Shown here piece by piece: positions 14,506 through 22,359 of a stretch of 35,480 nt of DNA. The translations under genes and the position numbers were made by a program. Within the stretch, counting starts at the first letter, position 1; the number at the start of each line of letters is the position of its first letter. The notes under the pieces were generated by a model, which was not told the DNA's origin, ran no database searches, and was given only the letters and a program-made list of their open reading frames with translations. The stretch is from Actinoplanes sp. TFC3. GTDB lineage: Bacteria > Actinomycetota > Actinomycetes > Mycobacteriales > Micromonosporaceae. Location: assembly GCF_001553785.1 (NCBI RefSeq), contig NZ_LOJP01000001.1, forward strand, positions 3,183,930-3,219,409. The letters run 5' to 3'.

Positions 14506-16992
14506 TCAGTGCGGGCCCACCGCCACGATGCGGACCGCTGCGGCGCCCAGTTCGTCGCTGGCGGCCAGGTCCACTTCGGCTTCGATGCCCCAGTCGTGGT
14601 CGCCTTCGGGGTCCTCGAAGACCTGGCGGACCTTCCAGAGTGCCGGGCCCTGCTCGATGTGCAGCAACGCCGGGCCGCGCGCCGACGGGCCGGTGCCGAC
14701 CAGCGGGTACTCGGCGTAGTAGTCCTCGAGGGCTTCGATCCAGCGCTGCGAGGTCCAGCCGGACTCGGCATCCAGCTCGCCCAGCTCGTCGGGGCGGCGC
14801 AGGGCGAACAGCTCGACGCGGCGGAACAGGGCGTTGCGGACCAGGACGCGGAAGGCGCGCAGGTTGCGGGTGACCGCGGGGGGCTTGTCGTCCAGCGGGG
14901 AAGGTTCCTTGACCTCCTCGCCGGGGTTGCGCAGGCGTTCCCATTCGTCGAGCAGGCTGGAGTCAACCTGGCGGACGAGCTCGCCGAGCCATTCGATGAG
15001 GTCGGTGAGTTCCTCGGTGCGGGCGTCCTCGGGGACGGTCTGGCGCAGGGCGCGGAACGCGTCGGCGAGGTAGCGCAGCACGAGACCCTCGGAGCGGGAC
15101 AGCCCGTAGAAGGAGACGTACTCGGTGAACGTCATCGCGCGTTCGTACATGTCGCGGACCACGGCCTTGGGTTTCAGCTCGTAATCGGCGACCCAGGGGT
15201 GACCACGGCGATAGGTCTCGTAGGCGGCGTCCAGCAGCTCGGCCAGGGGCTTGGGGTAGGTGACCTCCTCGAGCAGCTCCATGCGCTGGTCGTACTCGAT
15301 GCCCTCGGCCTTCATGGCGTTCACCGCTTCGCCCTTGGCCTTGAACTGTTGCGCGCTGAGCACCTGGCGCGGATCCTCGAGGGTGGCTTCGATCACCGAC
15401 ACCACGTCGAGCGGGTAGTCCGGGGACTCCTTGTCCAGCAGTTCCAGGCTGGCCAGCGCGAACGGTGACAGCGCCTGGTTCAGCGCGAAGTCCAGTTGCA
15501 GATCCGCGACCAAGCGGTAGGTGCCGTCGACCTTCTCGATGACGCCGCCGGCCAGCAGCGCGCGGGCGATGGCGATGGCGCGGCGCACGTGTTTGCGCTG
15601 GGCGGCGGGTTCCTCGTGGTTGTCGGTGAGCAGATGGCGCATCGCCTCGAACGGGTTGCCGCCGCGGGCGATGACGTTGAGCAGCATCGCGTGCGACACC
15701 TGGAACGACGACGTGAGCGGCTCGGGTTCGCCCGACACGAGGCGTTCGAACGTGGGCGCGCCCCAGCCGATGGTGCCTTCCGGGGGCTTCCTGCGTACCA
15801 CCTTGCGGCGTTTCTTGGGGTCGTCACCGGCCTTGGCCAGGGCTTTCTCGTTCTCGATGACATGCTCGGGGGCCTGCACGATGACCGTGCCCAGCGTGTC
15901 GAACCCGGCGCGCCCGGCCCGGCCGGCGATCTGGTGGAACTCGCGGGCCTTGAGCAGCCGGGTGCGTACCCCATCGTATTTGGACAGGCCCGTGAAGAGC
16001 ACCGTGCGGATCGGCACGTTGATCCCCACGCCCAGGGTGTCCGTGCCGCAGATGACCTTGAGCAGCCCCGCCTGCGCGAGCGTCTCCACCAGCCGCCGGT
16101 ATTTGGGCAGCATGCCCGCATGATGCACGCCGATGCCATGACGGACCAGGCGTGACAGGGTACGGCCGAAGCCCGCCGTGAACCGGAAGTTACCCAGCGC
16201 CGCGGCAATCGCGTCCTTCTCCGCGCGCGTGCACATGTTGATGCTCATCAGCGACTGCGCCCGCTCCAACGCCGCCGCCTGGGTGAAGTGCACGATGTAC
16301 ACCGGCGCCTGATGCGTGGTCAGCAGTTCCTCGATGGTCTCGTGCAGCGGCGTGGTCGCGTACGAGAACAGCAGCGGAACCGGCCGCTCAGCGTTCGTCA
16401 CCACCGCCGTCGCCCGCCCGGTGCGCCGGGTCAGGTCGTCGACGAAGCGCGTGGTGTCGCCCAGCGTGGCCGACATCAGCAGGAACTGGGCCTGCGGCAG
16501 CTCGATCAGGGGCACCTGCCAGGCCCAGCCGCGATCGGGTTCGCTGTAGAAGTGGAACTCGTCCATCACGACCTGGCCCACGTCGGCGTCCGCGCCTTCG
16601 CGCAGCGCCAGGTTCGCCAGGATCTCCGCGGTGCAGCAGATGATCGGCGCATCGGCGTTGACGCTCGCGTCACCGGTCAGCATGCCCACGTTGTGCGCGC
16701 CGAACTGGGCGCACAGCGCGAAGAACTTCTCCGACACCAGCGCCTTGATCGGGGCGGTGTAGAACGTGGTCCGCTTGTCGGCCAGCGCCGCGAAGTGCGC
16801 GCCGGTGGCCACCAGGCTCTTACCCGAGCCGGTCGGGGTGCTCAGGATGACGTTGGCCCCGGTGGCGATCTCGATGAGCGCCTCTTCCTGATGCGGGTAC
16901 AACGTCAGGCCCTGCTCGCTCACCCAGGCCTGGAAAGCTTCGAAGACGGCGTCGGGTTCGGCGGTGCCGGGCAGGCGCTCAGTGAGGTTCAT
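14506..16992 (-). CDS. Ski2-like DEAD/DEAH-box helicase with DUF3516 C-terminal region
   Basis: This 828-residue superfamily 2 helicase has STPTGSGKSLVA (Walker A, about residues 50-61), TAPIKALVSEKF (Ia), LTGDASVN, DEFHFY (Walker B, the DExH variant, about 143), LMSATLGD (III), GVHHAGMLPKYRR, GTDTLGVGINVPIRTV and QIAGRAGRAGFDTLG (VI, about 355). The arrangement is that of Ski2/Lhr-like helicases, and the roughly 450-residue C-terminal part (from VIENEKALAKAGDDPKKRRK) fits the DUF3516 region found in actinobacterial homologues. It probably remodels RNA, for example in RNA decay, but no partner is nearby. ATG 16992 has TAAGCT (17003-17008, minus) 10 bases upstream, giving a very short leader. 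Residues 395-405 form a Lys/Arg-rich linker. The gene is convergent with the 14030 gene. Confidence 0.95.
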   Translation of the reverse strand: MNLTERLPGTAEPDAVFEAFQAWVSEQGLTLYPHQEEALIEIATGANVILSTPTGSGKSLVATGAHFAALADKRTTFYTAPIKALVSEKFFALCAQFGAHNVGMLTGDASVNADAPIICCTAEILANLALREGADADVGQVVMDEFHFYSEPDRGWAWQVPLIELPQAQFLLMSATLGDTTRFVDDLTRRTGRATAVVTNAERPVPLLFSYATTPLHETIEELLTTHQAPVYIVHFTQAAALERAQSLMSINMCTRAEKDAIAAALGNFRFTAGFGRTLSRLVRHGIGVHHAGMLPKYRRLVETLAQAGLLKVICGTDTLGVGINVPIRTVLFTGLSKYDGVRTRLLKAREFHQIAGRAGRAGFDTLGTVIVQAPEHVIENEKALAKAGDDPKKRRKVVRRKPPEGTIGWGAPTFERLVSGEPEPLTSSFQVSHAMLLNVIARGGNPFEAMRHLLTDNHEEPAAQRKHVRRAIAIARALLAGGVIEKVDGTYRLVADLQLDFALNQALSPFALASLELLDKESPDYPLDVVSVIEATLEDPRQVLSAQQFKAKGEAVNAMKAEGIEYDQRMELLEEVTYPKPLAELLDAAYETYRRGHPWVADYELKPKAVVRDMYERAMTFTEYVSFYGLSRSEGLVLRYLADAFRALRQTVPEDARTEELTDLIEWLGELVRQVDSSLLDEWERLRNPGEEVKEPSPLDDKPPAVTRNLRAFRVLVRNALFRRVELFALRRPDELGELDAESGWTSQRWIEALEDYYAEYPLVGTGPSARGPALLHIEQGPALWKVRQVFEDPEGDHDWGIEAEVDLAASDELGAAAVRIVAVGPH

Positions 16993-17024
16993 GATGCGCT
17001 CAAGCTTAGGGTGTCGCTCGCAGC

Positions 17025-17054
17025 GTGGCCGGACGCGGGAGCGCGTCCGGCCAC
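17025..17054 (-). terminator. Strong terminator hairpin after the small membrane peptide gene
   Basis: GTGGCCGGACGCG (17025-17037) pairs perfectly with CGCGTCCGGCCAC (17042-17054) around a four-base loop, a 13-base-pair stem. On the minus strand it lies 26 bases after the stop of the 32-residue frame and just before the helicase promoter, which fits termination of a short transcript from upstream. Confidence 0.75.
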
Positions 17055-17079
17055 GACAAGGGACCCTGCTGTGGAGTCT

Positions 17080-17178
17080 CTAAGCGCCGAAGGCGGCGTA
17101 GAGAGGTCCGGCGACGCTACCCGCGAGGCCGATGACGGCGGCGACGACGGCAATGGTGGAACCGATTCTCAGGCGCAT
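17080..17178 (-). CDS. Candidate 32-residue single-pass membrane peptide
   Basis: An ATG at 17178 (minus strand) opens a 32-codon frame: a short basic start (MRLRIGS) followed by one hydrophobic stretch of about 20 residues (TIAVVAAVIGLAGSVAGPLY) and AAFGA at the end. AAGG-like sequence lies about 9-12 bases upstream. The pattern is a single transmembrane helix or a small secreted/toxic peptide. Support comes from the strong hairpin terminator 26 bases downstream and from its position as the only thing in an otherwise empty 340-base gap between two genes. I do not recognise a family. A hydrophobic frame of this length could also arise by chance in GC-rich DNA. Confidence 0.45.
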   Translation of the reverse strand: MRLRIGSTIAVVAAVIGLAGSVAGPLYAAFGA

Positions 17179-17332
17179 CTCAAGGAGCCTTCCTGGTGCT
17201 GTGCTTCCTGGCCTCGCACCAGCTACCTTGCGCCGGCCCGGTTGCCGTCCGGGACACTGCCGGTTGCTGCTCGGTTGCCGGCCCGGCCCCGGGACAGTTT
17301 GCTGTCGCAGGCCGGGCTTGAGCGGCGGCGGC

Positions 17333-17764
17333 TCAGGCGAACATCGCCGCGACGTGCTGGGCCACCTCGTCGGCGGGGACGTCGCGCACGTGCTGATTGA
17401 TCGCCCAGCGGTGCCCGGACGGGTCGAGGAACTGGGCCGTCCGGTCGCCCCAGAACGCGTCGTGCGGGGCCTCGAACGGCGTGGCGCCCGCGGTGATCGC
17501 GCGGTCCCAGGCCGCGTCGACATCCGGCACGGGCAGGTGGAACGCGGCCGGTGTTCCGCCCAGTGCGGCCGGGGTGCGCATGCCGCGGCCGGGCCACTCG
17601 GCGGCCACGGCGAGCACGGTGGCGCCGACTGTCAGCTCGACGGTCAGCGGCCGGCCGCCGGGCAGCGGGATCCGGTGGGTCTCGCGGGCGCCGAGCACGG
17701 TGGAGTACCAGGTCGCGGCGGCGTCGGGATCGGTGACGACCAGATGGACAGCAATCGTTGTCAT
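17333..17764 (-). CDS. VOC-superfamily (glyoxalase/PhnB-like) protein
   Basis: This 143-residue protein has the vicinal-oxygen-chelate double beta-alpha-beta-beta-beta pattern: IAVHLVVTDPDAAATWYSTVLGA at the N-terminus and FHLPVPDVDAAWDRAITAGA starting the second module, then FWGDRTAQFLDPSGHRWAINQH. It resembles PhnB-type VOC proteins, which include antibiotic-binding and bleomycin-type resistance proteins as well as enzymes. Substrate and metal use are unknown. The ATG at 17764 has a -10 box TATGGT (minus, 17771-17776) exactly 6 bases upstream, suggesting a leaderless transcript; that box is one arm of the operator at 17771-17789. It is divergent from a TetR-family gene, so it is very likely that regulator's target. 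Confidence 0.9.
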   Translation of the reverse strand: MTTIAVHLVVTDPDAAATWYSTVLGARETHRIPLPGGRPLTVELTVGATVLAVAAEWPGRGMRTPAALGGTPAAFHLPVPDVDAAWDRAITAGATPFEAPHDAFWGDRTAQFLDPSGHRWAINQHVRDVPADEVAQHVAAMFA

Positions 17765-17770
17765 GCGGCG

Positions 17771-17789
17771 ACCATACAGACTGTATGGT
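17771..17789. promoter_or_regulatory. Perfect palindromic operator between the VOC and TetR genes
   Basis: ACCATACA-GAC-TGTATGGT is an eight-base perfect inverted repeat with a three-base centre. Its left arm coincides with the predicted -10 box of the VOC gene, so a bound repressor would block it directly. It lies 25 bases upstream of the TetR gene's -10 box (TACGCT, 17815-17820), so autoregulation is plausible. The size suits a TetR-family dimer. Confidence 0.8.
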
Positions 17790-17826
17790 CATCATGTCCA
17801 GATCGGTTATACGGTACGCTCCCAGC

Positions 17827-18462
17827 GTGATGGCACGACGCGATGAACCTCCCAAGGGCGGCACCGAGCTACGCGAACGCATTCTGGAGACGCTGCGGCA
17901 CCTGCTCGGCGAACGCACCTTCGACACCCTCAGCGTCGCCGACGTCATCGCTGCCGCCGGGGTGTCGCGGGCCAGCTTCTACTTCTATTTCTCCGGCAAA
18001 CAGGCGGCACTGGCCGAGCTGGTCCGCCGCGCGGTCGGTGTGGGCCACGAGGCAGCCGAGCCGTGGGTGCAGGCCCAAGCCGACCCGCAGGAGGCGCTGC
18101 GCGCGGGCATCGACGCCGGGGCCGGGCTGTGGCTCGACAACGCGGCCGTGCTGCGCGCGATCGTGGAGAGCTGGGCGTCGGACCCGCAGCTACGTGAGTT
18201 GTGGCTGACCCAGATGGCCACCTTCACCGACGCCACGACCGCCCGGCTCGAAGCCGACCCCGGGGTGGCCGCCCGGCTCGGCGACGACGGGGTGGACCTG
18301 CAGGCCCTGGCAGCCACGCTCACCTGGACCGGGGAGCGGCTGTACTACCTGGCCGCCTGCGGGGTGCCGCCCTTCGACGACCGGGCGGTGCTGGTCGACA
18401 CGCTGCTGCACCTGTGGGTGTCGGCGTTGTACGGATCCCGGCCGAGCCGCACGATCGGCTAG
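17827..18462 (+). CDS. TetR-family transcriptional regulator
   Basis: This 211-residue regulator has the TetR N-terminal DNA-binding domain: ELRERILETLRHLLGERTFDTLSV followed by ADVIAAAGVSRASFYFYFSGKQAAL (helix-turn-helix, about residues 35-60). The C-terminal domain, about 150 residues and largely helical, is ligand-binding and specific to an unknown ligand. The start is GTG 17827, with TACGCT (17815-17820) 6 bases upstream as the -10 box of a leaderless transcript; ATG 17830 is the next codon and equally possible. Divergent transcription from the VOC gene across a perfect palindrome strongly suggests it represses that gene and probably itself. Its TAG stop (18460-18462) forms part of the -10 box of the next gene. 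Confidence 0.93.
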   Translation: MMARRDEPPKGGTELRERILETLRHLLGERTFDTLSVADVIAAAGVSRASFYFYFSGKQAALAELVRRAVGVGHEAAEPWVQAQADPQEALRAGIDAGAGLWLDNAAVLRAIVESWASDPQLRELWLTQMATFTDATTARLEADPGVAARLGDDGVDLQALAATLTWTGERLYYLAACGVPPFDDRAVLVDTLLHLWVSALYGSRPSRTIG

Positions 18463-18471
18463 CCTGCCGTC

Positions 18472-19080
18472 ATGGCGAGCGCCGAGCTGGATGAGTTGAT
18501 CGTCGGGGATGCCGAGGCGCTGCGCGCGTGGTTGACGGCCAACCATGCCACCTCCCCCGGCATCTGGCTGGCCCTGACCCGCAAGGGCGGCACGGTCACC
18601 ACGCTGACCTGGCAGCACGCGGTCGACGAGGGCCTGTGCTTCGGCTGGATCGACGGGCAGGCCCGCAAACGCGACGAGCAGAGCTCGTGGATCCGGTTCA
18701 CCCCCCGCCGCCCCCGCAGCATCTGGTCACAACGCAACGTCGCCCACGTGGCCCGCCTCGAAGCTCAGGGACGCATGCTGCCGCCCGGGCGCGCCGCTGT
18801 GGAGGCGGCCAAGGCGGACGGGCGCTGGGATGCGGCCTACGCCCCGCCCTCGGAAGCCGAGGTGCCGGCCGACCTGCTCGCCGCGATCGCCGCCGTCCCG
18901 GCCGCCCGGGCCATGTTCGAGGTGCTGACCAAGGCCAACCGGTTCGCCCTGATCCACCGGGTCAACGCGGTCAAACGCGAGCAGACCCGCGAGCGTAAGA
19001 TCGCCGGATTCGTCGCCATGCTGGCCCGCCACGAAACGCCCTACCCGCAGAAGGCCAAGCCCCCGGACATGGGTGCCTAA
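18472..19080 (+). CDS. YdeI/OmpD-associated family protein
   Basis: This 202-residue protein shows the YdeI family pattern: ELDELIVGDAEALRAWLTAN, GIWLALTRKGG, TWQHAVDEGLCFGWIDGQARKRDE (about residues 44-67), WIRFTPRRPRSIWSQRN and a C-terminal FEVLTKANRFALIHRVNAVKREQTRERKI. The family is widespread, including a Bacillus member linked to resistance against antimicrobial peptides, but no biochemical activity is firmly known. TAGCCT (18460-18465) lies 6 bases before the ATG and its TAG is the stop codon of the TetR gene, so this gene may have its own leaderless promoter, be read through from tetR, or both. It ends tail to tail with the next gene, sharing the four bases CTAA. Confidence 0.88.
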   Translation: MASAELDELIVGDAEALRAWLTANHATSPGIWLALTRKGGTVTTLTWQHAVDEGLCFGWIDGQARKRDEQSSWIRFTPRRPRSIWSQRNVAHVARLEAQGRMLPPGRAAVEAAKADGRWDAAYAPPSEAEVPADLLAAIAAVPAARAMFEVLTKANRFALIHRVNAVKREQTRERKIAGFVAMLARHETPYPQKAKPPDMGA

Positions 19081-19724
19081 GCGCGTGGCCACCCGCTGAG
19101 TCGCTCCCGCAGCCGGGCCACGTCCTCCCCCGACAGCCCGTACACCGCGAACCGCGCGTCATCCAGACGGTCCAGATACCGCCCGGCGTCCGCGATGTCC
19201 TGCTCCTCCAGGGTGTCGTCGAGGGCGTGCGCCAGCTCCAGCACCCGCGCCAGCGGATAACGCTCCAGCGCCGCAGCCACGTCGATGTAGTCGCGGACCT
19301 CGCGACGGTTGACCAGGGCGGCGACCTTGGAGGCGACCAGGTCGTCGAGGTGCATGACCGGGCCCACGTCCATCACCACCGGGGCGCGGCGGCGCTCCAG
19401 GCGGGTCAGGGTCAGGCGCAGCGCGCGGCGGCCGTCGGCCACGTGGTATTCGCGCAGGTCCTCGTCCATGCCGGCGAACATCTCGTCGGCCACCTCACGG
19501 AAGACCTGGTAGCCGGCCTCGGTCAGTGCGGCGGTGACGCCGGCGGCGGCCGCCTCGACCGCACCGGCGGTGTCGGTGAACAGGTCGATGTCCTCGGTGG
19601 GGCGCCGGACCAGGCCGTTGACCAGCCAGGCGACGCCGCCGCCGAGCACGAAGCGGTGCTTGCCGCCCACGGCCAAAGCGATGGTGGCCACGTCACGGTA
19701 GAAGTCGTCGATGTGGGCGCTCAC
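19077..19724 (-). CDS. AbiEii-like nucleotidyltransferase without an antitoxin partner
   Basis: This 215-residue protein has the minimal nucleotidyltransferase signature VLGGGVAWLVNGLVRRPTED followed by IDLF (about residues 26-49) and, later, DDLVASKVAALVNRREVRDY followed by IDVAA (about 125-150), the K...R.. RDYxD block shared with AbiEii/MenT-type proteins. Some relatives are toxins that add nucleotides to tRNA, but those sit beside an antitoxin (AbiEi or similar), and none is present here: the neighbours are a YdeI-family gene and a histidine kinase. A solitary housekeeping or regulatory transferase is therefore also likely. The start is GTG 19724, with TAAGTT (19733-19738, minus) 8 bases upstream as a possible leaderless promoter. 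The stop overlaps the convergent YdeI stop by four bases. Confidence 0.8.
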   Translation of the reverse strand: MSAHIDDFYRDVATIALAVGGKHRFVLGGGVAWLVNGLVRRPTEDIDLFTDTAGAVEAAAAGVTAALTEAGYQVFREVADEMFAGMDEDLREYHVADGRRALRLTLTRLERRRAPVVMDVGPVMHLDDLVASKVAALVNRREVRDYIDVAAALERYPLARVLELAHALDDTLEEQDIADAGRYLDRLDDARFAVYGLSGEDVARLRERLSGWPRA

Positions 19725-19735
19725 GACCGCAGAAC

Positions 19736-21517
19736 TTAGCCCAGCGGTACGACAAGAAGCGGTAGCCGTACCGTGAAAGTGGTCCCGAGATGGGGCCGGC
19801 TGGTCACCTCGATGCGCCCGTCGTGATCGGTCACGATGCGGTGCGCGATCGTCATTCCCAGCCCGGTTCCGCCGGTGGCGCGCTGGCGGGCCGGGTCGGC
19901 GCGCCAGAACCGGTCGAACACCCGCTGCACGTCGCTCTCGGTCATCCCCACGCCGGTGTCCTGCACGGCGAGCACGGCCGTGGTGCCCTCGCCGCGCACC
20001 TGCACCAGCACGTGACCATCCTGATCGGTGTAGCGGATGGCGTTGCTCAGCAGGTTGCCCAGCACCTGGCGCAGCCGGTCGGCGTCGGCGTGCACCATCA
20101 CCTGGTGGCCGGTGTCGACGGTGAGCGCCACCCCGGCCTCGGCCGCGACCGCCCGGTGCGCGGTGGCCGCCTGCGCCACCAGCTCGGCCAGGTCGACGGG
20201 AGCCTTGGTGTACTTGAGGTCGCCGGCCTCGGCCAGCGCAAGCACCTGCAGGTCATCGAGGATGCGGCGCTGCAGCAGGGTTTCCTCGTGCAGCGAGGCG
20301 AACAGCTCGCGGCTGGGTTCGACCACGCCGTCGGAGAGCCCTTCGAGGTAGCCGCGCAGGTTGGACAGCGGGGTGCGCAGCTCGTGGGCGACGTCGGCGA
20401 TGAGCCGGCGCTGGCGTTCCTCGCTGCGCTGCACCGCCTCGGCCAGGTCGTTGAACGAGGTGGACAGCCGGGCGAGTTCGCCGCTGCCGCGGGCCGGGAC
20501 GCGCACGTCGACGTGGCCGTCGGCCAGGCGCCGGGACGCGTCGGTGAGCCGGGCCACGGGGTCGCTGACCCGGCGGGCGATCAACGCGGTGCCCACGGCG
20601 GCCAGCACGATCAGACCCAGGGCTCCGATGGCGGCGGGGCGGCCCAGGTCGCGGTTGTCGCCCGATTTGGCCCCCAGATAGATCGACAGGGGTACGGCCG
20701 ACGACGTGGTCACCCCGTAGGTGAACGTTGAGTACAGGCACTTGGTGCTCAGGTCGGTGGCCCCGTTCACCCCGGCGCAGTGGGTGTACTCGTTCCAGAT
20801 GTCGTCCTGCCAGTCGGTGTCGGCGCGCACCTTGTCGACCGCCTTGCGTACGCACACCGGGTAGCTCAGCAGCAGCTCGGTGCTCAGGTAGGGCGCCTTG
20901 TCGCTCGGCAGTACCGCCTCTTGGGCCGGGTCGTCGCCGGCGATGCAGCGCACGGCCACCAGCGCCGCCCGGTACTGCGACACCTGCCGCAGCATCTGCG
21001 TCGCCGGCAACTGGGCCACCACCTCGTCCGAGTTTTCCGGCGAAGCGGCGGACGAGGAAGGGATCGGGGCGTTGCTGAACAGGTCGGGGCTGAGCGGGGG
21101 CCGGCCCCGCGAGCGGGTGACGGCCAGGGCGGCCCGCGAGGCCCGGGTGTCGGCGATGGCCGCGGACAGCTGCGGGCGGGCGTCGACGGTGAGCCGTACG
21201 CCCTGCACCGGCCCGGAGGTGCGGCCCTCGATGGTGTCGGAGTCCACCAGCACCAGCCCGTCCTCGGTGCGGAGCTGGATGTGCAGGCCGGTGTCGCGCG
21301 ACAACTGGGCGACCACCACGTCCAGGCCGGGCCAGCGCCCGCGTAAGAGCCCGAAACGCTGCACGGTGTCGACGATCTCGGTCTGGTGCTGCTGGGTGTC
21401 GCGCTGCGAGCTCTCGTACTCCCGGGAGGTCAGGCTGAGCGTCAGCCACGCGGTGGCGCCGATCGCGGTGACCGCGACGACCATCACCAGCATGAAGATG
21501 CGCAGCCGGAAGCTCAC
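19736..21517 (-). CDS. Membrane sensor histidine kinase
   Basis: This 593-residue sensor kinase has a first transmembrane helix at about residues 7-28, a large extracytoplasmic region (about 30-290), a second helix at about 292-312 (IGALGLIVLAAVGTALIA), HAMP (about 313-365), HisKA with AHELRTPLSNLRGYLEGL (phosphoacceptor His near residue 376), and an ATPase domain with NAIRYTD, DTGVGM, RFWRAD and GGTGLGMTIAHRIV. The sensor region contains four cysteines (VRCIAGD, YPVCVRK, YTHCAGV, TKCLYS) that could form disulfides, and it has no recognisable PAS or Cache motif. Its GTG start overlaps the response regulator's TGA by four bases, so kinase and regulator are coupled. The signal sensed is unknown. 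Confidence 0.95.
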   Translation of the reverse strand: MSFRLRIFMLVMVVAVTAIGATAWLTLSLTSREYESSQRDTQQHQTEIVDTVQRFGLLRGRWPGLDVVVAQLSRDTGLHIQLRTEDGLVLVDSDTIEGRTSGPVQGVRLTVDARPQLSAAIADTRASRAALAVTRSRGRPPLSPDLFSNAPIPSSSAASPENSDEVVAQLPATQMLRQVSQYRAALVAVRCIAGDDPAQEAVLPSDKAPYLSTELLLSYPVCVRKAVDKVRADTDWQDDIWNEYTHCAGVNGATDLSTKCLYSTFTYGVTTSSAVPLSIYLGAKSGDNRDLGRPAAIGALGLIVLAAVGTALIARRVSDPVARLTDASRRLADGHVDVRVPARGSGELARLSTSFNDLAEAVQRSEERQRRLIADVAHELRTPLSNLRGYLEGLSDGVVEPSRELFASLHEETLLQRRILDDLQVLALAEAGDLKYTKAPVDLAELVAQAATAHRAVAAEAGVALTVDTGHQVMVHADADRLRQVLGNLLSNAIRYTDQDGHVLVQVRGEGTTAVLAVQDTGVGMTESDVQRVFDRFWRADPARQRATGGTGLGMTIAHRIVTDHDGRIEVTSRPHLGTTFTVRLPLLVVPLG

Positions 21518-22197
21518 TGCTCGGCCATCCGGTAGCCGCGGCCGTACACCGTCTGCACGTAGCGGGGTTCGGCCGGGTTCGCCTCGATCTTGCGGCGCAG
21601 GTTGACCACGTGCGCGTCGACGGTTCGCTCGGAGACGTCCTGCTCGAAGCCGAAGGTCTTGTCGATGATCTGTCCGCGGGTGAACACCCGGCCGGGTTCG
21701 CGGGCGAGCAGTTCGACGATGCCGAACTCCTTGGCGGTCAGGCTCACCGGGATGCCGCCGACGCGCACCTCGAAGCGCCCGGCGTCGACCTCCAGCTCCC
21801 CCACCCGCAGCACCGACGACGGGGTGTCGCCGACCCCGGCGCGGCGCAGCAGCGCGCGTACCCGGGCGGTCAGCTCGCGCGGGCTCACCGGTTTGGTCAG
21901 ATAATCATCAGCGCCGATGTCCAAACCGAGCAGCATGTCGTTCTCCGACGCACGCGCGGTGACCAGAAGAATGGCAATACTCGATTCCGCGCGCAGAATG
22001 CGGCACACGTCAAGACCGTCGACCAGTGGCATCATCACGTCGAGCACAACCAGGTCGGGCCGGCGGGCCCGGGCCACCTCCAGCGCCGCCCGGCCATCAC
22101 CGACGGTCAGCACCTGGTGGCCCTCGCGCTCCAGGTAGAGGCGGATGAGCTGGGCGTGCTTGGGATCGTCGTCGGCGATGAGAATGCGAGCTGTCAC
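21514..22197 (-). CDS. OmpR/PhoB-family response regulator
   Basis: This 227-residue regulator starts VTARILIADDDPKHAQLIRL (receiver domain with the acidic DDD pocket) and has VVLDVMMP (phosphoacceptor Asp at about residue 51), VTARASE and YLTKPVSPREL (conserved Lys at about 100), then a winged-helix domain ending VRTVDAHVVNLRRKIEANP-like and VYGRGYRMAEQ. GTG 22197 was chosen because the receiver fold begins there; upstream codons add unrelated residues. It is the first gene of the operon with the histidine kinase and is divergent from asnB. Two TTCCTCA repeats spaced 11 bases apart at 22285-22302 between the divergent genes match OmpR-family half-site geometry. Confidence 0.95.
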   Translation of the reverse strand: MTARILIADDDPKHAQLIRLYLEREGHQVLTVGDGRAALEVARARRPDLVVLDVMMPLVDGLDVCRILRAESSIAILLVTARASENDMLLGLDIGADDYLTKPVSPRELTARVRALLRRAGVGDTPSSVLRVGELEVDAGRFEVRVGGIPVSLTAKEFGIVELLAREPGRVFTRGQIIDKTFGFEQDVSERTVDAHVVNLRRKIEANPAEPRYVQTVYGRGYRMAEQ

Positions 22198-22284
22198 GGC
22201 GACGATTGTCACCCGGGGCGTCAACAATGTGCGGAACTGATGAAGATCCGGGCCTTTTCCCGTACGAGAACAGTTCTGCGCCAT

Positions 22285-22302
22285 TTCCTCATAAGTTCCT
22301 CA
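22285..22302 (+). promoter_or_regulatory. 11-base-spaced direct repeat, candidate response-regulator site
   Basis: TTCCTCA occurs at 22285-22291 and 22296-22302, in the same orientation and exactly 11 bases apart (one helical turn), the spacing used by OmpR/PhoB-type regulators. The repeats end 12 bases before the asnB -10 box and about 90 bases from the response-regulator start. Confidence 0.5.
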
Positions 22303-22314
22303 CAGGCCCCGCCC

Positions 22315-22320
22315 TAGCGT
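22315..22320 (+). promoter_or_regulatory. Predicted -10 box of asnB
   Basis: TAGCGT fits TANNNT. It would start transcription near 22327 and give a leader of about 33 bases carrying GGAGGAG before the ATG. Confidence 0.4.
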
Positions 22321-22359
22321 TCGCAGCGTCCCTCAGCCGCAACGTTGGAGGAGTTCGCC

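Noticed and set aside
17233..17310. Three CGGTTGC words and paired CCGGGACA words in the gap before the VOC gene
   Set aside because: Loose spacing in a GC-rich gap without promoter context; best read as compositional repeats.
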